Origin: Aquimarina sp040786285 | Lineage (GTDB): Bacteria > Bacteroidota > Bacteroidia > Flavobacteriales > Flavobacteriaceae | Assembly (NCBI RefSeq): GCF_040786285.1 | Contig: NZ_JBFMKQ010000002.1 | Location: 248,001 to 312,000, forward strand | DNA length: 64,000 nucleotides | Direction of reading: 5' to 3' | Shown here: positions 42,957-51,161 of the stretch, piece by piece | Layout of the letters: each line of letters opens with the position of its first letter | Numbering within the stretch: position 1 is the first letter of the stretch | The notes under the pieces: generated by a model | Databases searched by the model: none | The model's input: the letters and a program-made list of their open reading frames with translations, nothing else | What the model was told of the DNA's origin: nothing | Position numbers and translations under genes: made by a program

Positions 42957-43475
42957 TTTTGTGTGTATTTGTTCTATATCCTAGAAGTTAATAATCCCCT
43001 TTTGTTTCCTTTTCAAAATTATGAGTATTCGGTAGGGGATTCAATACCCAATGGTGGGGATATTTGTGTCCTTCGGCAGGTTCAGGACAGGCTTATTGAA
43101 GTTCTCAGGGTTCTGGTTTCAGGGTTTCAGGTTTGAGGGTTTTGGGTTTGAGGGTTTTGGGTTTCAGGTTTCAGGTTTTCCTTCAAAGGGCTTAGGGTAT
43201 AGTATAGAAAACAAAAACACCGGTAGAACACCGGTTTTTGCTATGAAACTGCTTAAATCGATTAACTTTTTTGAAGAAAATTCTTACGCAATTATAATGA
43301 GTTTGTCGATCTGCCAAACACCCTGTATGATTGATTCATTTACACTTATACAAGGTTATTGTACTAAAAATACTGTACTCTGCTTGTGGTGATCTTACAT
43401 GTTTATTAATTTTAGTAAACAATTTCTTTTAGTATTAATCTATTATGTAACTACTAATTATTGCACTATTGATGT
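42957..43475. other. Low-complexity and repeat-bearing spacer
   Basis: This 519-bp gap holds a low-complexity run of GGTTTTGGGTTTGAGG-type 10-20 bp repeats (about 43105-43180), a fragment of the CTTCGGCAGGTTCAGGAC repeat (43073-43093), and a stem-loop ACACCGGTAGAACACCGGTTTTT (about 43217-43240) that is nearly identical to one at 43799. No real gene seen; the 113-codon frame over the low-complexity part looks spurious. Confidence 0.6.
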
Positions 43476-43664
43476 ATGGATAAGACCTTAATGTATATGA
43501 TCTTTTTTATTGTTATTCTAGTTTTGTTTTGGGCAATGCCTAACAAGAAGATTGATACAATACGCAAGCTTTTTACATCTTTATTACAGGTGCTACCTAT
43601 CACAAAAATAGCAGAAGCTTGTATAGTGTATTTCAAAAATAAAAATACTTCAAAAACTGAATAA
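43476..43664 (+). CDS. Small membrane protein
   Basis: A 62-residue protein with an N-terminal membrane helix (LMYMIFFIVILVLFWAM) and a basic amphipathic C-terminal half (KKIDTIRKLFTSLLQVLPITKIAEACIVYF). The layout of one helix plus one amphipathic helix is common among small flavobacterial proteins. No function is known. An 81-codon frame on the opposite strand covers the same DNA but lacks such a layout. Confidence 0.5.
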   Translation: MDKTLMYMIFFIVILVLFWAMPNKKIDTIRKLFTSLLQVLPITKIAEACIVYFKNKNTSKTE

Positions 43665-43738
43665 ACTATATCTTTTGAACATGCAGAAATGTTTTTCTGT
43701 GCGAAAGGCATATATCCTGTTTATATTGCATATAAATT

Positions 43739-43768
43739 GCGCCCTTCGACAAGCTTGTCGAAGGGCGC
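43739..43768. repeat. Perfect 30-bp palindrome
   Basis: GCGCCCTTCGACAAG pairs with CTTGTCGAAGGGCGC without a loop. This CTTCGACAAGCTTGTCGAAG palindrome is of the type commonly scattered in flavobacterial intergenic DNA. Confidence 0.85.
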
Positions 43769-43798
43769 AGAGGTGACAGGTAAAATAAAGAAAACAAA

Positions 43799-43824
43799 AA
43801 CACCGGCAGAACACCGGTGCTTTT
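43799..43824. terminator. Stem-loop, likely terminator of the DinB gene
   Basis: ACACCGGC / ACACCGGTGCTTTT repeats with a GC-rich stem lie about 30 bp beyond the DinB stop (43853). A near-copy lies at 43217-43240. Confidence 0.55.
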
Positions 43825-43852
43825 ATGAGGACATTATAAGGGAAGGAGTGAT

Positions 43853-44365
43853 TTATACGCTTTCGAGGGTCATTTGCTCTTCGTACGATGGGCCGTATAG
43901 TCCCGGTACTGGTTTTCCGTTTGCTCTTAGGTAGGCGATTAATTCTCCTCGGTGGTGATAGAGATGATTCATCAAGAATCCTCGAATAACCCTACTTCTT
44001 GGCATGGCAGGCATTAGTTCAATTCCTTCTTTTTTCATGGTCCATAGTTCCTTAAATTTTTCTTCGGGATAATTTTCTAAACTTTGTACAGCTTTGCTAA
44101 TATTTTCTTCTAGTTTTTCTTTTATCGATGACATGTTAGAAATATCTCCTTTGTCGTATGTATAGGTACTCATCTCCAACACGTCTTGGTTTAAGGTACT
44201 GTCCCACCAGCTGTATATTTCGGCTGTATGGGCGGCCATTTGACCAATGGTCCAGTTAAACTCATTGGGTTTGTAATCTAATACCTCATCGGGTATGGCA
44301 TCAAATAATTTTCGTGTGTTTTCGGCTTCAAATTGAAGCTCTCCTAATAAAGCTTGTCGTATCAT
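43853..44365 (-). CDS. DinB family protein
   Basis: A 170-residue four-helix protein. Metal-ligand histidines are His46 in GQMAAHTAEI and the late LYHHRGEL pair, the triad typical of DinB/YfiT-like proteins. Several relatives are thiol (bacillithiol) S-transferases or damage-inducible proteins. The reaction here is not decided. It is monocistronic. Confidence 0.88.
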   Translation of the reverse strand: MIRQALLGELQFEAENTRKLFDAIPDEVLDYKPNEFNWTIGQMAAHTAEIYSWWDSTLNQDVLEMSTYTYDKGDISNMSSIKEKLEENISKAVQSLENYPEEKFKELWTMKKEGIELMPAMPRSRVIRGFLMNHLYHHRGELIAYLRANGKPVPGLYGPSYEEQMTLESV

Positions 44366-44607
44366 TGCTGTGAAATTTAAAGGTTAGTAAGCCTCTATAA
44401 GATACGATATTAATCACCTTAGCATCGCTAATAAAACACTAAAGTTTGATGTGTAAAGTGTTAATATACAGTGTTTTTGTTCTTTTGTAGATTGGCTTTG
44501 GGCTTGCCAAAGGTGGAGGAGCATTGCATAAAAATGTATTTAGGAATACCTTTTTGATACCGCTGGATTAGGGATGACCGGTTAGGAATAAAAATTGAAA
44601 ACTAGAG

Positions 44608-45027
44608 CTACGCTTTTTTATTGTTTTTGAAGTACATCATTAGGGATATGACCAAAAGGATAAACGCTATACCAAATCCGAAAACACCGATGTTGATACC
44701 CAGGATCGTGTTTTCGCTACCGTCTAAAAACTTCATAGAACCACCATACATATCTTGCAATGCAAAAGCGATCAAAAAACTACCGGTAATAACCATACTT
44801 AGTGTCGAACTCAAAAGTACTTCTCTTTTTTTCCAAACTAACCACAGGCATAAGATCCCTATACTGGTATTGGTAAAGAGCTGCCATACTTCATGAATAC
44901 GGGCGTGGGGAGTCCAGTCGGGATTAAACACATGGGTGGTATTAATTTCGAGATAGGGGACAACGATAGCATACAAAACGACACTAAACGTAATCGCAGT
45001 TTTTTGAAGGGTGAGATTGTTTTTCAT
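44608..45027 (-). CDS. Small integral membrane protein
   Basis: A 139-residue protein with about four membrane helices (10-28, 48-64, 74-91 and 108-131) and an extracytoplasmic loop carrying DWTPHARIHEVWQLF between the first two. The His-containing loop is a recurrent feature in small flavobacterial membrane proteins. No family is assigned. It precedes the cyclase gene on the same strand, 47 bp apart. Confidence 0.72.
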   Translation of the reverse strand: MKNNLTLQKTAITFSVVLYAIVVPYLEINTTHVFNPDWTPHARIHEVWQLFTNTSIGILCLWLVWKKREVLLSSTLSMVITGSFLIAFALQDMYGGSMKFLDGSENTILGINIGVFGFGIAFILLVISLMMYFKNNKKA

Positions 45028-45074
45028 GATGAGTGTATATACGAAGTTAAGGTGTTTTTAGCATGTAAATCATT

Positions 45075-45839
45075 TTAATCGTCTAGAATGGCTACCACTC
45101 TTGCAGGAGCAGCAGAACCACCTTTAATTTTTATAGGAAAAGCAGCCACTTTAAAGCCTTGATAGGGTAGCGCATCTAGGTTGGTAAGTTGTTCCATATG
45201 GCAATACTCGCGATCAACGCCTACCAAATGAGCTTCCCAAAATAATTCTGGATTGTTATTCTTTTTAGCTTCTTTAATTAAAAAGGGTAGTGGTAAATCC
45301 CAACCCCATTGGTCGATCCCCATTACTTTTATTCCTTGGTTGATGAGCCACTCGGTGGCCTTGGCACTCATGCCGGTTCCTTTAAGAAAGAAATCTTTGG
45401 TGCCCATGTATTGATCTCTTCCGGTTTTTATGAGCACGATCATATTGGGTTGTAGGGTGATATTTTCTTTGTCAAGAAAGGTTTCGATGTCTTTAACTGT
45501 GATGGGGTCATAATCGACTTTGTGTTTCATATCGATTACTACTCCTTGCCCAAAACACCAATCCAAAGGTACCTGATCAATAGTTTTGGCGGGTTTGCCT
45601 TCGCAAGTAGGGCCATAGTGCCACGGAGCATCGATATGAGTGGTAGAATGAACCCCCATTTTTTTAATGCTATCATCTGCCCAGCCTATAAAACCTTTCG
45701 GAAACAATCTAAAGGGTAATCCTAAATATCGAATTAACCATTTGGCTTTGCGATGCGGTTTGTGCTTGATTTTCACTTTCATGAAAAAAGGATCGCCAGG
45801 GTTGTATTGTATGGTTTTGGATAAGTCAATTATTTTCAT
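45075..45839 (-). CDS. Cyclase family protein (kynurenine formamidase-like)
   Basis: A 254-residue hydrolase from the ATG at 45839; the upstream in-frame start is GTG and adds only a non-conserved tail. The metal site HxxxHxDxPxH is visible as His64, His68, Asp70 and His74 (GVHSTTHIDAPWH). The family includes bacterial kynurenine formamidase (KynB) and isatin hydrolase. Because kynureninase and kynurenine 3-monooxygenase also occur in this window, N-formylkynurenine is a reasonable substrate, but isatin hydrolase-like activity cannot be excluded. Confidence 0.82.
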   Translation of the reverse strand: MKIIDLSKTIQYNPGDPFFMKVKIKHKPHRKAKWLIRYLGLPFRLFPKGFIGWADDSIKKMGVHSTTHIDAPWHYGPTCEGKPAKTIDQVPLDWCFGQGVVIDMKHKVDYDPITVKDIETFLDKENITLQPNMIVLIKTGRDQYMGTKDFFLKGTGMSAKATEWLINQGIKVMGIDQWGWDLPLPFLIKEAKKNNNPELFWEAHLVGVDREYCHMEQLTNLDALPYQGFKVAAFPIKIKGGSAAPARVVAILDD

Positions 45840-46017
45840 GTTGGTTGGTTGTTTTGTTATCTGTGTATACACAAAACTAAGGGTTTTTTTGGGATATCAA
45901 GAGGTGATGGTTAGATCTATAAATGGTTTGCAAAATTTAACAAAATTAATGGCGTAGCATGACTAATGTCATTGTTATTCTATTCTTTTTCAGCTTCTTT
46001 CGAAGAAAAATCAAATC

Positions 46018-46563
46018 ATGTGGTTCCTGGTATTCCTTATCCTACTTTTAGCATTGATTATGTATGTGCTGTTTGCAAAGATCGAAGTATATATTAATAC
46101 CAACCAGAATCAATATGAAGTACAACTGCAAGGTCTGGCCACGGCAAGTGTAGAAGAACATGAACAAGAATTGTTACGTATAAAGTTGAGGGTCTTTCTA
46201 TTGAATTTTTATTTCTATCCGCTTAGAAAAACCCTTCGAAAGACTAAGGATAATAGCCTTCGGCAAGCTCAAGCAAGCAAGAAAGAAGAAGTAAAGAAGA
46301 CAGAAGTGAAGACTAGCAAGAAAGGCAGTAAGAGGTTTAGCTTCAGAAAAATTATAGCGATTTTAAGAACATTCAAAGTAAAAAGACTGTTGCTGGATAT
46401 AGATACTGGGGATGATATTCAGAATGCAAAATTATATCCGATTTTCGGATTTATGAATCATTATATAGGAACATTCACTATTAATTTTGAAGGAAAAAAT
46501 CAATTGATAGTGCAGGTACATAATAGACCAATATATATTATCAAATCATTTATAAACCAATAA
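46018..46563 (+). CDS. Membrane-anchored DUF2953-like protein
   Basis: A 181-residue protein with one N-terminal membrane helix (2-22), a short soluble strand part, a Lys-rich linker (about 81-105), and a C-terminal part with LLLDIDTGDDIQNAKLYPIFG and NHYIGTFTINFEGKN. The C-terminal pattern fits DUF2953 (YtfI). The gene sits 11 bp upstream of a GerW/YtfJ gene, the same pair as in Bacillus. The linker contains LRQAQASKKEE, encoded by an inserted repeat fragment (46257-46275). Confidence 0.72.
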   Translation: MWFLVFLILLLALIMYVLFAKIEVYINTNQNQYEVQLQGLATASVEEHEQELLRIKLRVFLLNFYFYPLRKTLRKTKDNSLRQAQASKKEEVKKTEVKTSKKGSKRFSFRKIIAILRTFKVKRLLLDIDTGDDIQNAKLYPIFGFMNHYIGTFTINFEGKNQLIVQVHNRPIYIIKSFINQ

Positions 46564-46574
46564 AACATACAATC

Positions 46575-46946
46575 ATGGAGTTACATTTTGAAGAATTATT
46601 AGGGCAAATCACAGATTTTATAAAAAGTGAAGCAAAGACAGAGACTGTTGTTGGTGATCCTTTTGACTTAGGAGAGTTTAAATGCGTACCCGTAATTAGA
46701 GTGGGTATGGGATTTGGCTCTGGGGGAGGAGAAGGAACCGAATCGAAATCCAGAAAAGGCCAAGGGGTTGGTGCAGGAGCAGGAGTGGGTATCGAACCTA
46801 TTGGCTTCTTAGTAACCAAAGGAGATGAAATTTCATTCTTAGCAGCCGGAAAAACAAGAGGCCTGGCCGCCTTGTTTGAAAAAGTACCCGATATGATCGA
46901 ATCTTTTGCCAAAAATAGAGCTAAAGGAGAAGAGGCAGCGGTATAA
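46575..46946 (+). CDS. GerW/YtfJ family protein
   Basis: A 123-residue protein with the Gly-rich GerW core: GFGSGGGEG (54-62), GQGVGAGAGVGIEPIGFLV (74-92) and a closing helix. In Bacillus, YtfJ/GerW is a spore germination factor, but the family also occurs in non-sporulating bacteria with unknown function. Pairing with the DUF2953-like gene suggests a membrane-associated complex. A stem-loop terminator follows. Confidence 0.86.
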   Translation: MELHFEELLGQITDFIKSEAKTETVVGDPFDLGEFKCVPVIRVGMGFGSGGGEGTESKSRKGQGVGAGAGVGIEPIGFLVTKGDEISFLAAGKTRGLAALFEKVPDMIESFAKNRAKGEEAAV

Positions 46947-46952
46947 AAAAAA

Positions 46953-46990
46953 TGCTCTACGAAGTAAGAAGGCTTCGTAGAGCTTTATTT
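46953..46990 (+). terminator. Terminator of the DUF2953/GerW pair
   Basis: Stem GCTCTACGAAG / CTTCGTAGAGC followed by TTTATTT, 7 bp beyond the GerW stop. It also faces the converging SDR-like gene and may serve both. Confidence 0.82.
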
Positions 46991-47008
46991 CTTCTACACA
47001 CATAATTT

Positions 47009-47641
47009 TTAATAGGATAATCCTGGTGTTTGATGCATATAGCTTTTATTGCCAACTTGTTTCAGAATAAAATCGGCCACATCGGCTCTTGAAATTTTAA
47101 GCTTTACCGATCTGTCATTTGGGCTAAATCCATGCAGGTAATCCTCTGTTTTTTTGCCATCGGTAAACGCCCCGGGTCTTACGATTGTCCAGTCTAAATT
47201 ACTGTTCTTAACATAGTCTTCTTGTAATTCGTGATCCAGGAAAACTTGCTTTAAATACCAACCAAACATAATGTGTTTCCAGAAAAAGTTGAGGTTATTA
47301 TTACTCTCACCCGTACCTAGAGTACTTTGGCAAATCAATCGACTAACACCACAATCTTTCATGGCTGCAATAATGTTTTTTGTTCCTTCTGATCGAACGG
47401 TACTTTTTCTGCTTTTTCCGGATCCTAGTGCTATAATAACTACATCCTGACCTTTAACTGCATTTTGTACATCGATAGGGTTAACTACATCTCCTTCGGT
47501 AGTGCTTAGATTTGGGTGTTTAAATTCACTTAGTTTTGAAGCATCTCTACAAAATGCCAATACTTCATGTCCTTTTTCGAGTGACTGCTCTATGAGATGT
47601 TTACCTATGGTTCCTGTAGAGCCAAATACTATAACTTTCAT
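47009..47641 (-). CDS. NAD(P)-binding SDR-like protein (atypical)
   Basis: A 210-residue protein with the Rossmann start MKVIVFGSTGTIGKHLIEQ (GxxGxxG) and the strand DVVIIALGSGKSRKS. It belongs to the NAD(P)H-binding (NmrA/atypical SDR) group acting as a reductase or redox sensor. No YxxxK catalytic pair is evident, so it may be regulatory. It lies 73 bp from the next AraC gene on the same strand, which may control it. Confidence 0.85.
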   Translation of the reverse strand: MKVIVFGSTGTIGKHLIEQSLEKGHEVLAFCRDASKLSEFKHPNLSTTEGDVVNPIDVQNAVKGQDVVIIALGSGKSRKSTVRSEGTKNIIAAMKDCGVSRLICQSTLGTGESNNNLNFFWKHIMFGWYLKQVFLDHELQEDYVKNSNLDWTIVRPGAFTDGKKTEDYLHGFSPNDRSVKLKISRADVADFILKQVGNKSYMHQTPGLSY

Positions 47642-47714
47642 AATTTTTTATTTAAGATTATGAGACAAAAGTAATTACGGCCCAACGGTAAAAATTGAAC
47701 AAAACCGACAAAAC

Positions 47715-48503
47715 CTAATGAGTGATCATCTCTTTTAGATAATAGGAGGGAGTTTGGCCTGTATACTTCTTAAATGTTCGAATAAAATGAGACTGATCAG
47801 AAAATCCACTGTCGAGGCCAACTTCAATCAATCTATCGTAATTTGTTTCGTTAAGTTTATGCAAGGAACACTGAAATTGTATAATCTTTGCAAATTGTTT
47901 TGGTGTTAGGCCAACTTGTGTCATGAAATTACGTTCAAAAGTACGCTCGGTGACATACAATTTTTCTAATAGCTCTTTTATCTTTATTTGTCCGTTATGC
48001 CGAAGAATAATTGAGATCGCTTGTTGAATCCTATCATCCTTAGATTCTTGATTTGAAGTAATTAATTCTTGCATTAAGTCAGAGATAATAGTTACCCTCT
48101 CATTTAAGTTATTACAGTTTGTAAGTTTTTTTCTGAATGCCTCAACATCGATATGATCTAATTGAAGCAGATCAAAACAGTCATCATTAAGTTCTTTAGG
48201 ATCTACTCCTAATAGATATTTGGAAGCAAAAGGATACAATTGAACAACCACAAAACTAAACGGTCCCTTAGCATCTAAAGAGACAGGTTCGAGTGTCTGG
48301 CCATATAAAAAGAGTTCTGATAATTTCTTTTTTCTGGGAAGTAAATAAAAACCGTTTTTAGATTGTTGAAACATAATGCCCGGATATCCATCTGCGTATA
48401 ATGGAATATTGGTATGCGAAGTGGGCTCATCATTTTCTTGAACCATAATACAATTAATAAAAGGCTCTAAGTCTTTTCGTACGATAAACTCCACTTTCTT
48501 CAT
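47715..48503 (-). CDS. AraC family transcriptional regulator
   Basis: A 262-residue regulator with an N-terminal DUF6597-like domain (EFIVRKDLEPFINCIMVQEN) and a C-terminal AraC domain ending GFSDQSHFIRTFKKYTGQTPSYY. It lies directly upstream of the SDR-like gene on the same strand, so regulation of that gene is plausible. Its signal is unknown. Repeat copy E lies 200 bp upstream of its start. Confidence 0.88.
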   Translation of the reverse strand: MKKVEFIVRKDLEPFINCIMVQENDEPTSHTNIPLYADGYPGIMFQQSKNGFYLLPRKKKLSELFLYGQTLEPVSLDAKGPFSFVVVQLYPFASKYLLGVDPKELNDDCFDLLQLDHIDVEAFRKKLTNCNNLNERVTIISDLMQELITSNQESKDDRIQQAISIILRHNGQIKIKELLEKLYVTERTFERNFMTQVGLTPKQFAKIIQFQCSLHKLNETNYDRLIEVGLDSGFSDQSHFIRTFKKYTGQTPSYYLKEMITH

Positions 48504-48705
48504 GATAGCTGATTTTTACATTTTACAAGACTCTATGAAATAAAGATACATCTTTCATTTTTCTAACCCTTTTATAAGTACTAATGATAATCATTATTGT
48601 AAAAAGAATAGTGCAGCCGGTAAGATATAAAAATAGAGTATTTTGTTCTTGATGTAGAACATATACACTACCTATTGTGCATTTAGATGTTTTTTAACCA
48701 AACTC

Positions 48706-48911
48706 CGTCAATTCGAGTGCTTCGACTTTAGGCGAAGTGTACTTCGACTGGCTCAGCAGAGCTATCGAGAATAAGATTATTGGTTAAAAAAAGCTTTGTC
48801 ATCCTGAGCTTGTCGAAGGATCGATACCTACCCATCCGGCAGGCGGGCATTTTGTCTTCTGTCATCTCGAGCGAAGTCGAGAGGTCATTACGCAAAATAC
48901 TCGAATTGACG
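48706..48911 (+). repeat. TIR element E, diverged and filled with other repeats
   Basis: The left end CGTCAATTCGAGT (48706-48718) is mirrored exactly by ACTCGAATTGACG ending at 48911. Inside are GCTATCGAGA, then two other flavobacterial palindromes (CATCCTGAGCTTGTCGAAGG and CATCTCGAGCGAAGTCGAG) and a GCAGGCGGGC stretch. It is a composite of nested repeats, 206 bp, without a gene. Confidence 0.7.
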
Positions 48912-48954
48912 CTTTTTTTGTAATGATTTTCCTAAATGCACAACGGGTATACAC

Positions 48955-49380
48955 TTACTGTTTTGCTAAATAATCAGGTAAAAGTTTTGTGAGTAATGCT
49001 GTCCAGCCTTCTTTGAAGTTTTTGATGTCAAAATCGGGATTGTCCTTGGCGAAGCTTTCAATTTCGGTATGAGTTAGTGTTACACGAGTTTTGTTTTCTT
49101 CTACTTGTAAATCAAAAGTTACCAAAGAGGTGCCTTCAAGATTTTCGTACTCCCAGCTATACTGAAGTCTTTTGTAGGGGATTACTTCGGTGATTTTACA
49201 CAAATGCAGATAGGGATCTCCGTTTTTGCCATGACCTATAAATTGAAATTCGAATCCAACTTCTGTCTTAAATTCAGATACATCAAAATACCATTTTTTC
49301 ATTTCGTCCTTATCGGTCAATGCTTTCCAAACTGCTTCCACAGAAGCATCATAAGTTTCTTCAACAACTACTTTTTTCAT
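48955..49380 (-). CDS. SRPBCC/AHSA1-like protein
   Basis: A 141-residue helix-grip protein (Activator of Hsp90 ATPase homologue 1-like). It shows VEETYDASVEAVWKALTDK, the strand YSWEYENLEGTSLVTFDL and the final helix FKEGWTALLTKLLPDYL. Members bind hydrophobic ligands or act as stress factors. Its start overlaps the stop of the ArsR-type gene by 4 bp (ATGA), the common arsR-AHSA1 pair. Confidence 0.88.
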   Translation of the reverse strand: MKKVVVEETYDASVEAVWKALTDKDEMKKWYFDVSEFKTEVGFEFQFIGHGKNGDPYLHLCKITEVIPYKRLQYSWEYENLEGTSLVTFDLQVEENKTRVTLTHTEIESFAKDNPDFDIKNFKEGWTALLTKLLPDYLAKQ

Positions 49381-49754
49381 TTTTGTTTTTTCTTTTTAGT
49401 TAGAGGTTTAGTACTATTTACAGATGGATCTGAAGCTGTTTTAGACTCAGCTTCTACAACATGTTTAAGGGCTTGTAGTTTTTTGGTCCAGAAGATGCTA
49501 AATTGTTCTGTCCATTCATGAACTTCATTTAGTTTCTCGAGTTTAGCTTCACAGATTCTTTGTCGACCTTGCTGTTTTATGGCGATAAGATTACATTCCT
49601 GAAGAATTTTGATGTGCAGTGAAACTGCCTGCCTGCTCATATTAAAGTTTTCCGAAATAGCATTAAGATTCATACTTTGATTGGCTAATAAACCAATAAT
49701 CTGTCGTCTCGTTGGATCCGCAATGGCCTGAAAAACATCTCTTCTTGTGTCCAT
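49377..49754 (-). CDS. ArsR family winged-helix regulator
   Basis: A 125-residue regulator from the ATG at 49754 (MDTRRDVFQAIADPTRRQII). The frame could be extended only with a TTG, which would overlap its operator. The ArsR fold is clear: AIADPTRRQIIGLLA, recognition helix SRQAVSLHIKILQEC, and a Lys-rich tail. The metal-binding ELCVCD-type motif is absent, so it is a non-metal type member regulated by another cue. It is translationally coupled to the SRPBCC gene and preceded by two palindromic operators. Confidence 0.88.
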   Translation of the reverse strand: MDTRRDVFQAIADPTRRQIIGLLANQSMNLNAISENFNMSRQAVSLHIKILQECNLIAIKQQGRQRICEAKLEKLNEVHEWTEQFSIFWTKKLQALKHVVEAESKTASDPSVNSTKPLTKKKKQK

Positions 49755-49768
49755 GATATTATCTTTAT

Positions 49769-49810
49769 GCAAGTATTTGCTTGCAAATATAAGTGCAAGT
49801 ATTTACTTGC
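49769..49810 (-). promoter_or_regulatory. Paired palindromic operators of the ArsR gene
   Basis: GCAAGTATTTGCTTGC (49769-49784) and GCAAGTATTTACTTGC (49795-49810) are near-palindromes with the core GCAAGTA-TT-TACTTGC. They are spaced 26 bp apart and begin 15 bp before the ATG, an ArsR autoregulation layout. Confidence 0.68.
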
Positions 49811-50018
49811 GCAAATTTTTGTTTAAAAAAATCAATAAAGTCTTTGATACACTTTGTGTTAGGTTGTGTTTCTTAGGTATTAGAAACCCGAGTAGATAAT
49901 TTAATTTTTAGTTTTTGGTATTTAAAATTGCCGATTGGTCGTTTGGCAATTTCCATTCGCTTAGTCTTTTAGCCTAACTTAAAAATATACTTTTTAATAT
50001 GTCATTTAATGATTACCC

Positions 50019-51119
50019 TTACCGCTTGGCACTTTCATACAAATATCTAGCTGCTGCATCTCCGATTTTTTTATGATTATGGCCTGTGTTAGGTACTATT
50101 TTTAACTCCCAATTAAAATCGAGTCCCATTTCTTGAGCTTTTGTTTTTGAGTACTTAAAAAAGAATGTGCCTCTTTCTAATCGATGCAAGCCTTGTTTAT
50201 CTACAGAAACAGAGTGTAATAACGTTCCTCCTTTTTCGGTTGCATTATCAAGTTCACCAATCATTACAATTAGTTTCTTTTTAAATATCGATGGAAGATG
50301 TTCTACATGAAAAGGAGCATTCTTTACTCCAAAGGGAAGTATAAAATCATTGCTAGGTAAGGTATAAAAACCAGAGTTTCCTGCTATGATATATTTTGCT
50401 TTGGACTCTTTTTGAAAAATGGCCATACGGTGCAAGATCTGTCCACCTGCAGAGTGTCCAAAAATATCATAGGTTGTTTGTGCGGATTTTAATTTCTGAA
50501 CAGTAAGATCAAAGACTCTATCAAAATCATTAAAAATCCATTCATCTTGATTCTCATTGATCTTGAAGGTGAATTTACTTTCATCCATATTCGCCACATT
50601 TGTATTTTCTACATACTCAATACTATTTTTTATATCCAAATCATGCATAATTCCGCACAGGTGATACGCACCAAAATCATATTCTTTTTCTGGATACATT
50701 AGGGATAGAATCAACACCCCGTATTTTTCTGATTCTTCAATCCACGCATTTCGATAACTATCTCCATTCCTTCCTGCACCAGGAACAACAATCAAAATTC
50801 TGGATTCTGGGCGATAATTTTTTGGTTTGTGGTAATACACTTTTATTGTTTTTTCCTTGTTTCCAACTCCACCATCTATCAAAAATTCACCAGAACCTTC
50901 ATTAATATTGATAGCATTTACTACGAGTTCTTTTTTTGCTTTGAGCTCACTTTTTTTGATGAGTTTCATATTACAATGTGGACAGACTCCAGGCTCGGAA
51001 AAAAAAAGTGCATCACACGATTGATCACAAGGTGTACACACATATTTGCCATCTTGTTTTTGACAAGCAATACTAAGTACCATAAAAATGAATATTGACA
51101 AAAAGGACTTGTTTTTCAC
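50019..51119 (-). CDS. Alpha/beta hydrolase lipoprotein with Cys-rich N-terminal metal-binding domain
   Basis: A 366-residue lipoprotein (lipobox ending at Cys19). Residues 28-50 carry five cysteines and a His (CTPC near 28, CDQSC, CPHC near 46-49), the form of the heavy-metal-binding domain (YHS/HMBD-like). The rest is an alpha/beta hydrolase with oxyanion loop VVPGAGRNGDSYR (111-123), nucleophile elbow FGHSAGGQ with Ser223, and a final His in PNTGHNHKK. The combination of a metal-binding head with a hydrolase is uncommon. The substrate is unknown. Confidence 0.82.
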   Translation of the reverse strand: MKNKSFLSIFIFMVLSIACQKQDGKYVCTPCDQSCDALFFSEPGVCPHCNMKLIKKSELKAKKELVVNAININEGSGEFLIDGGVGNKEKTIKVYYHKPKNYRPESRILIVVPGAGRNGDSYRNAWIEESEKYGVLILSLMYPEKEYDFGAYHLCGIMHDLDIKNSIEYVENTNVANMDESKFTFKINENQDEWIFNDFDRVFDLTVQKLKSAQTTYDIFGHSAGGQILHRMAIFQKESKAKYIIAGNSGFYTLPSNDFILPFGVKNAPFHVEHLPSIFKKKLIVMIGELDNATEKGGTLLHSVSVDKQGLHRLERGTFFFKYSKTKAQEMGLDFNWELKIVPNTGHNHKKIGDAAARYLYESAKR

Positions 51120-51161
51120 TTGTTTATTTTTTAATGACTATGGGTTTCAATTCACCGAAAT

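Noticed and set aside
36900..43000. Classical integron
   Set aside because: No integrase gene is visible and the spacer ends do not fit the RYYYAAC/GTTRRRY consensus; kept only as a cassette-like hypothesis.
43051..43392. 113-codon frame rich in Gly and Phe
   Set aside because: It is translated from the low-complexity GGTTTTGGGTTTGAGG region and a repeat fragment.
43466..43711. 81-codon frame on the minus strand opposite the small membrane protein
   Set aside because: The plus-strand frame has a better helix and amphipathic layout; only one of the two is likely real.
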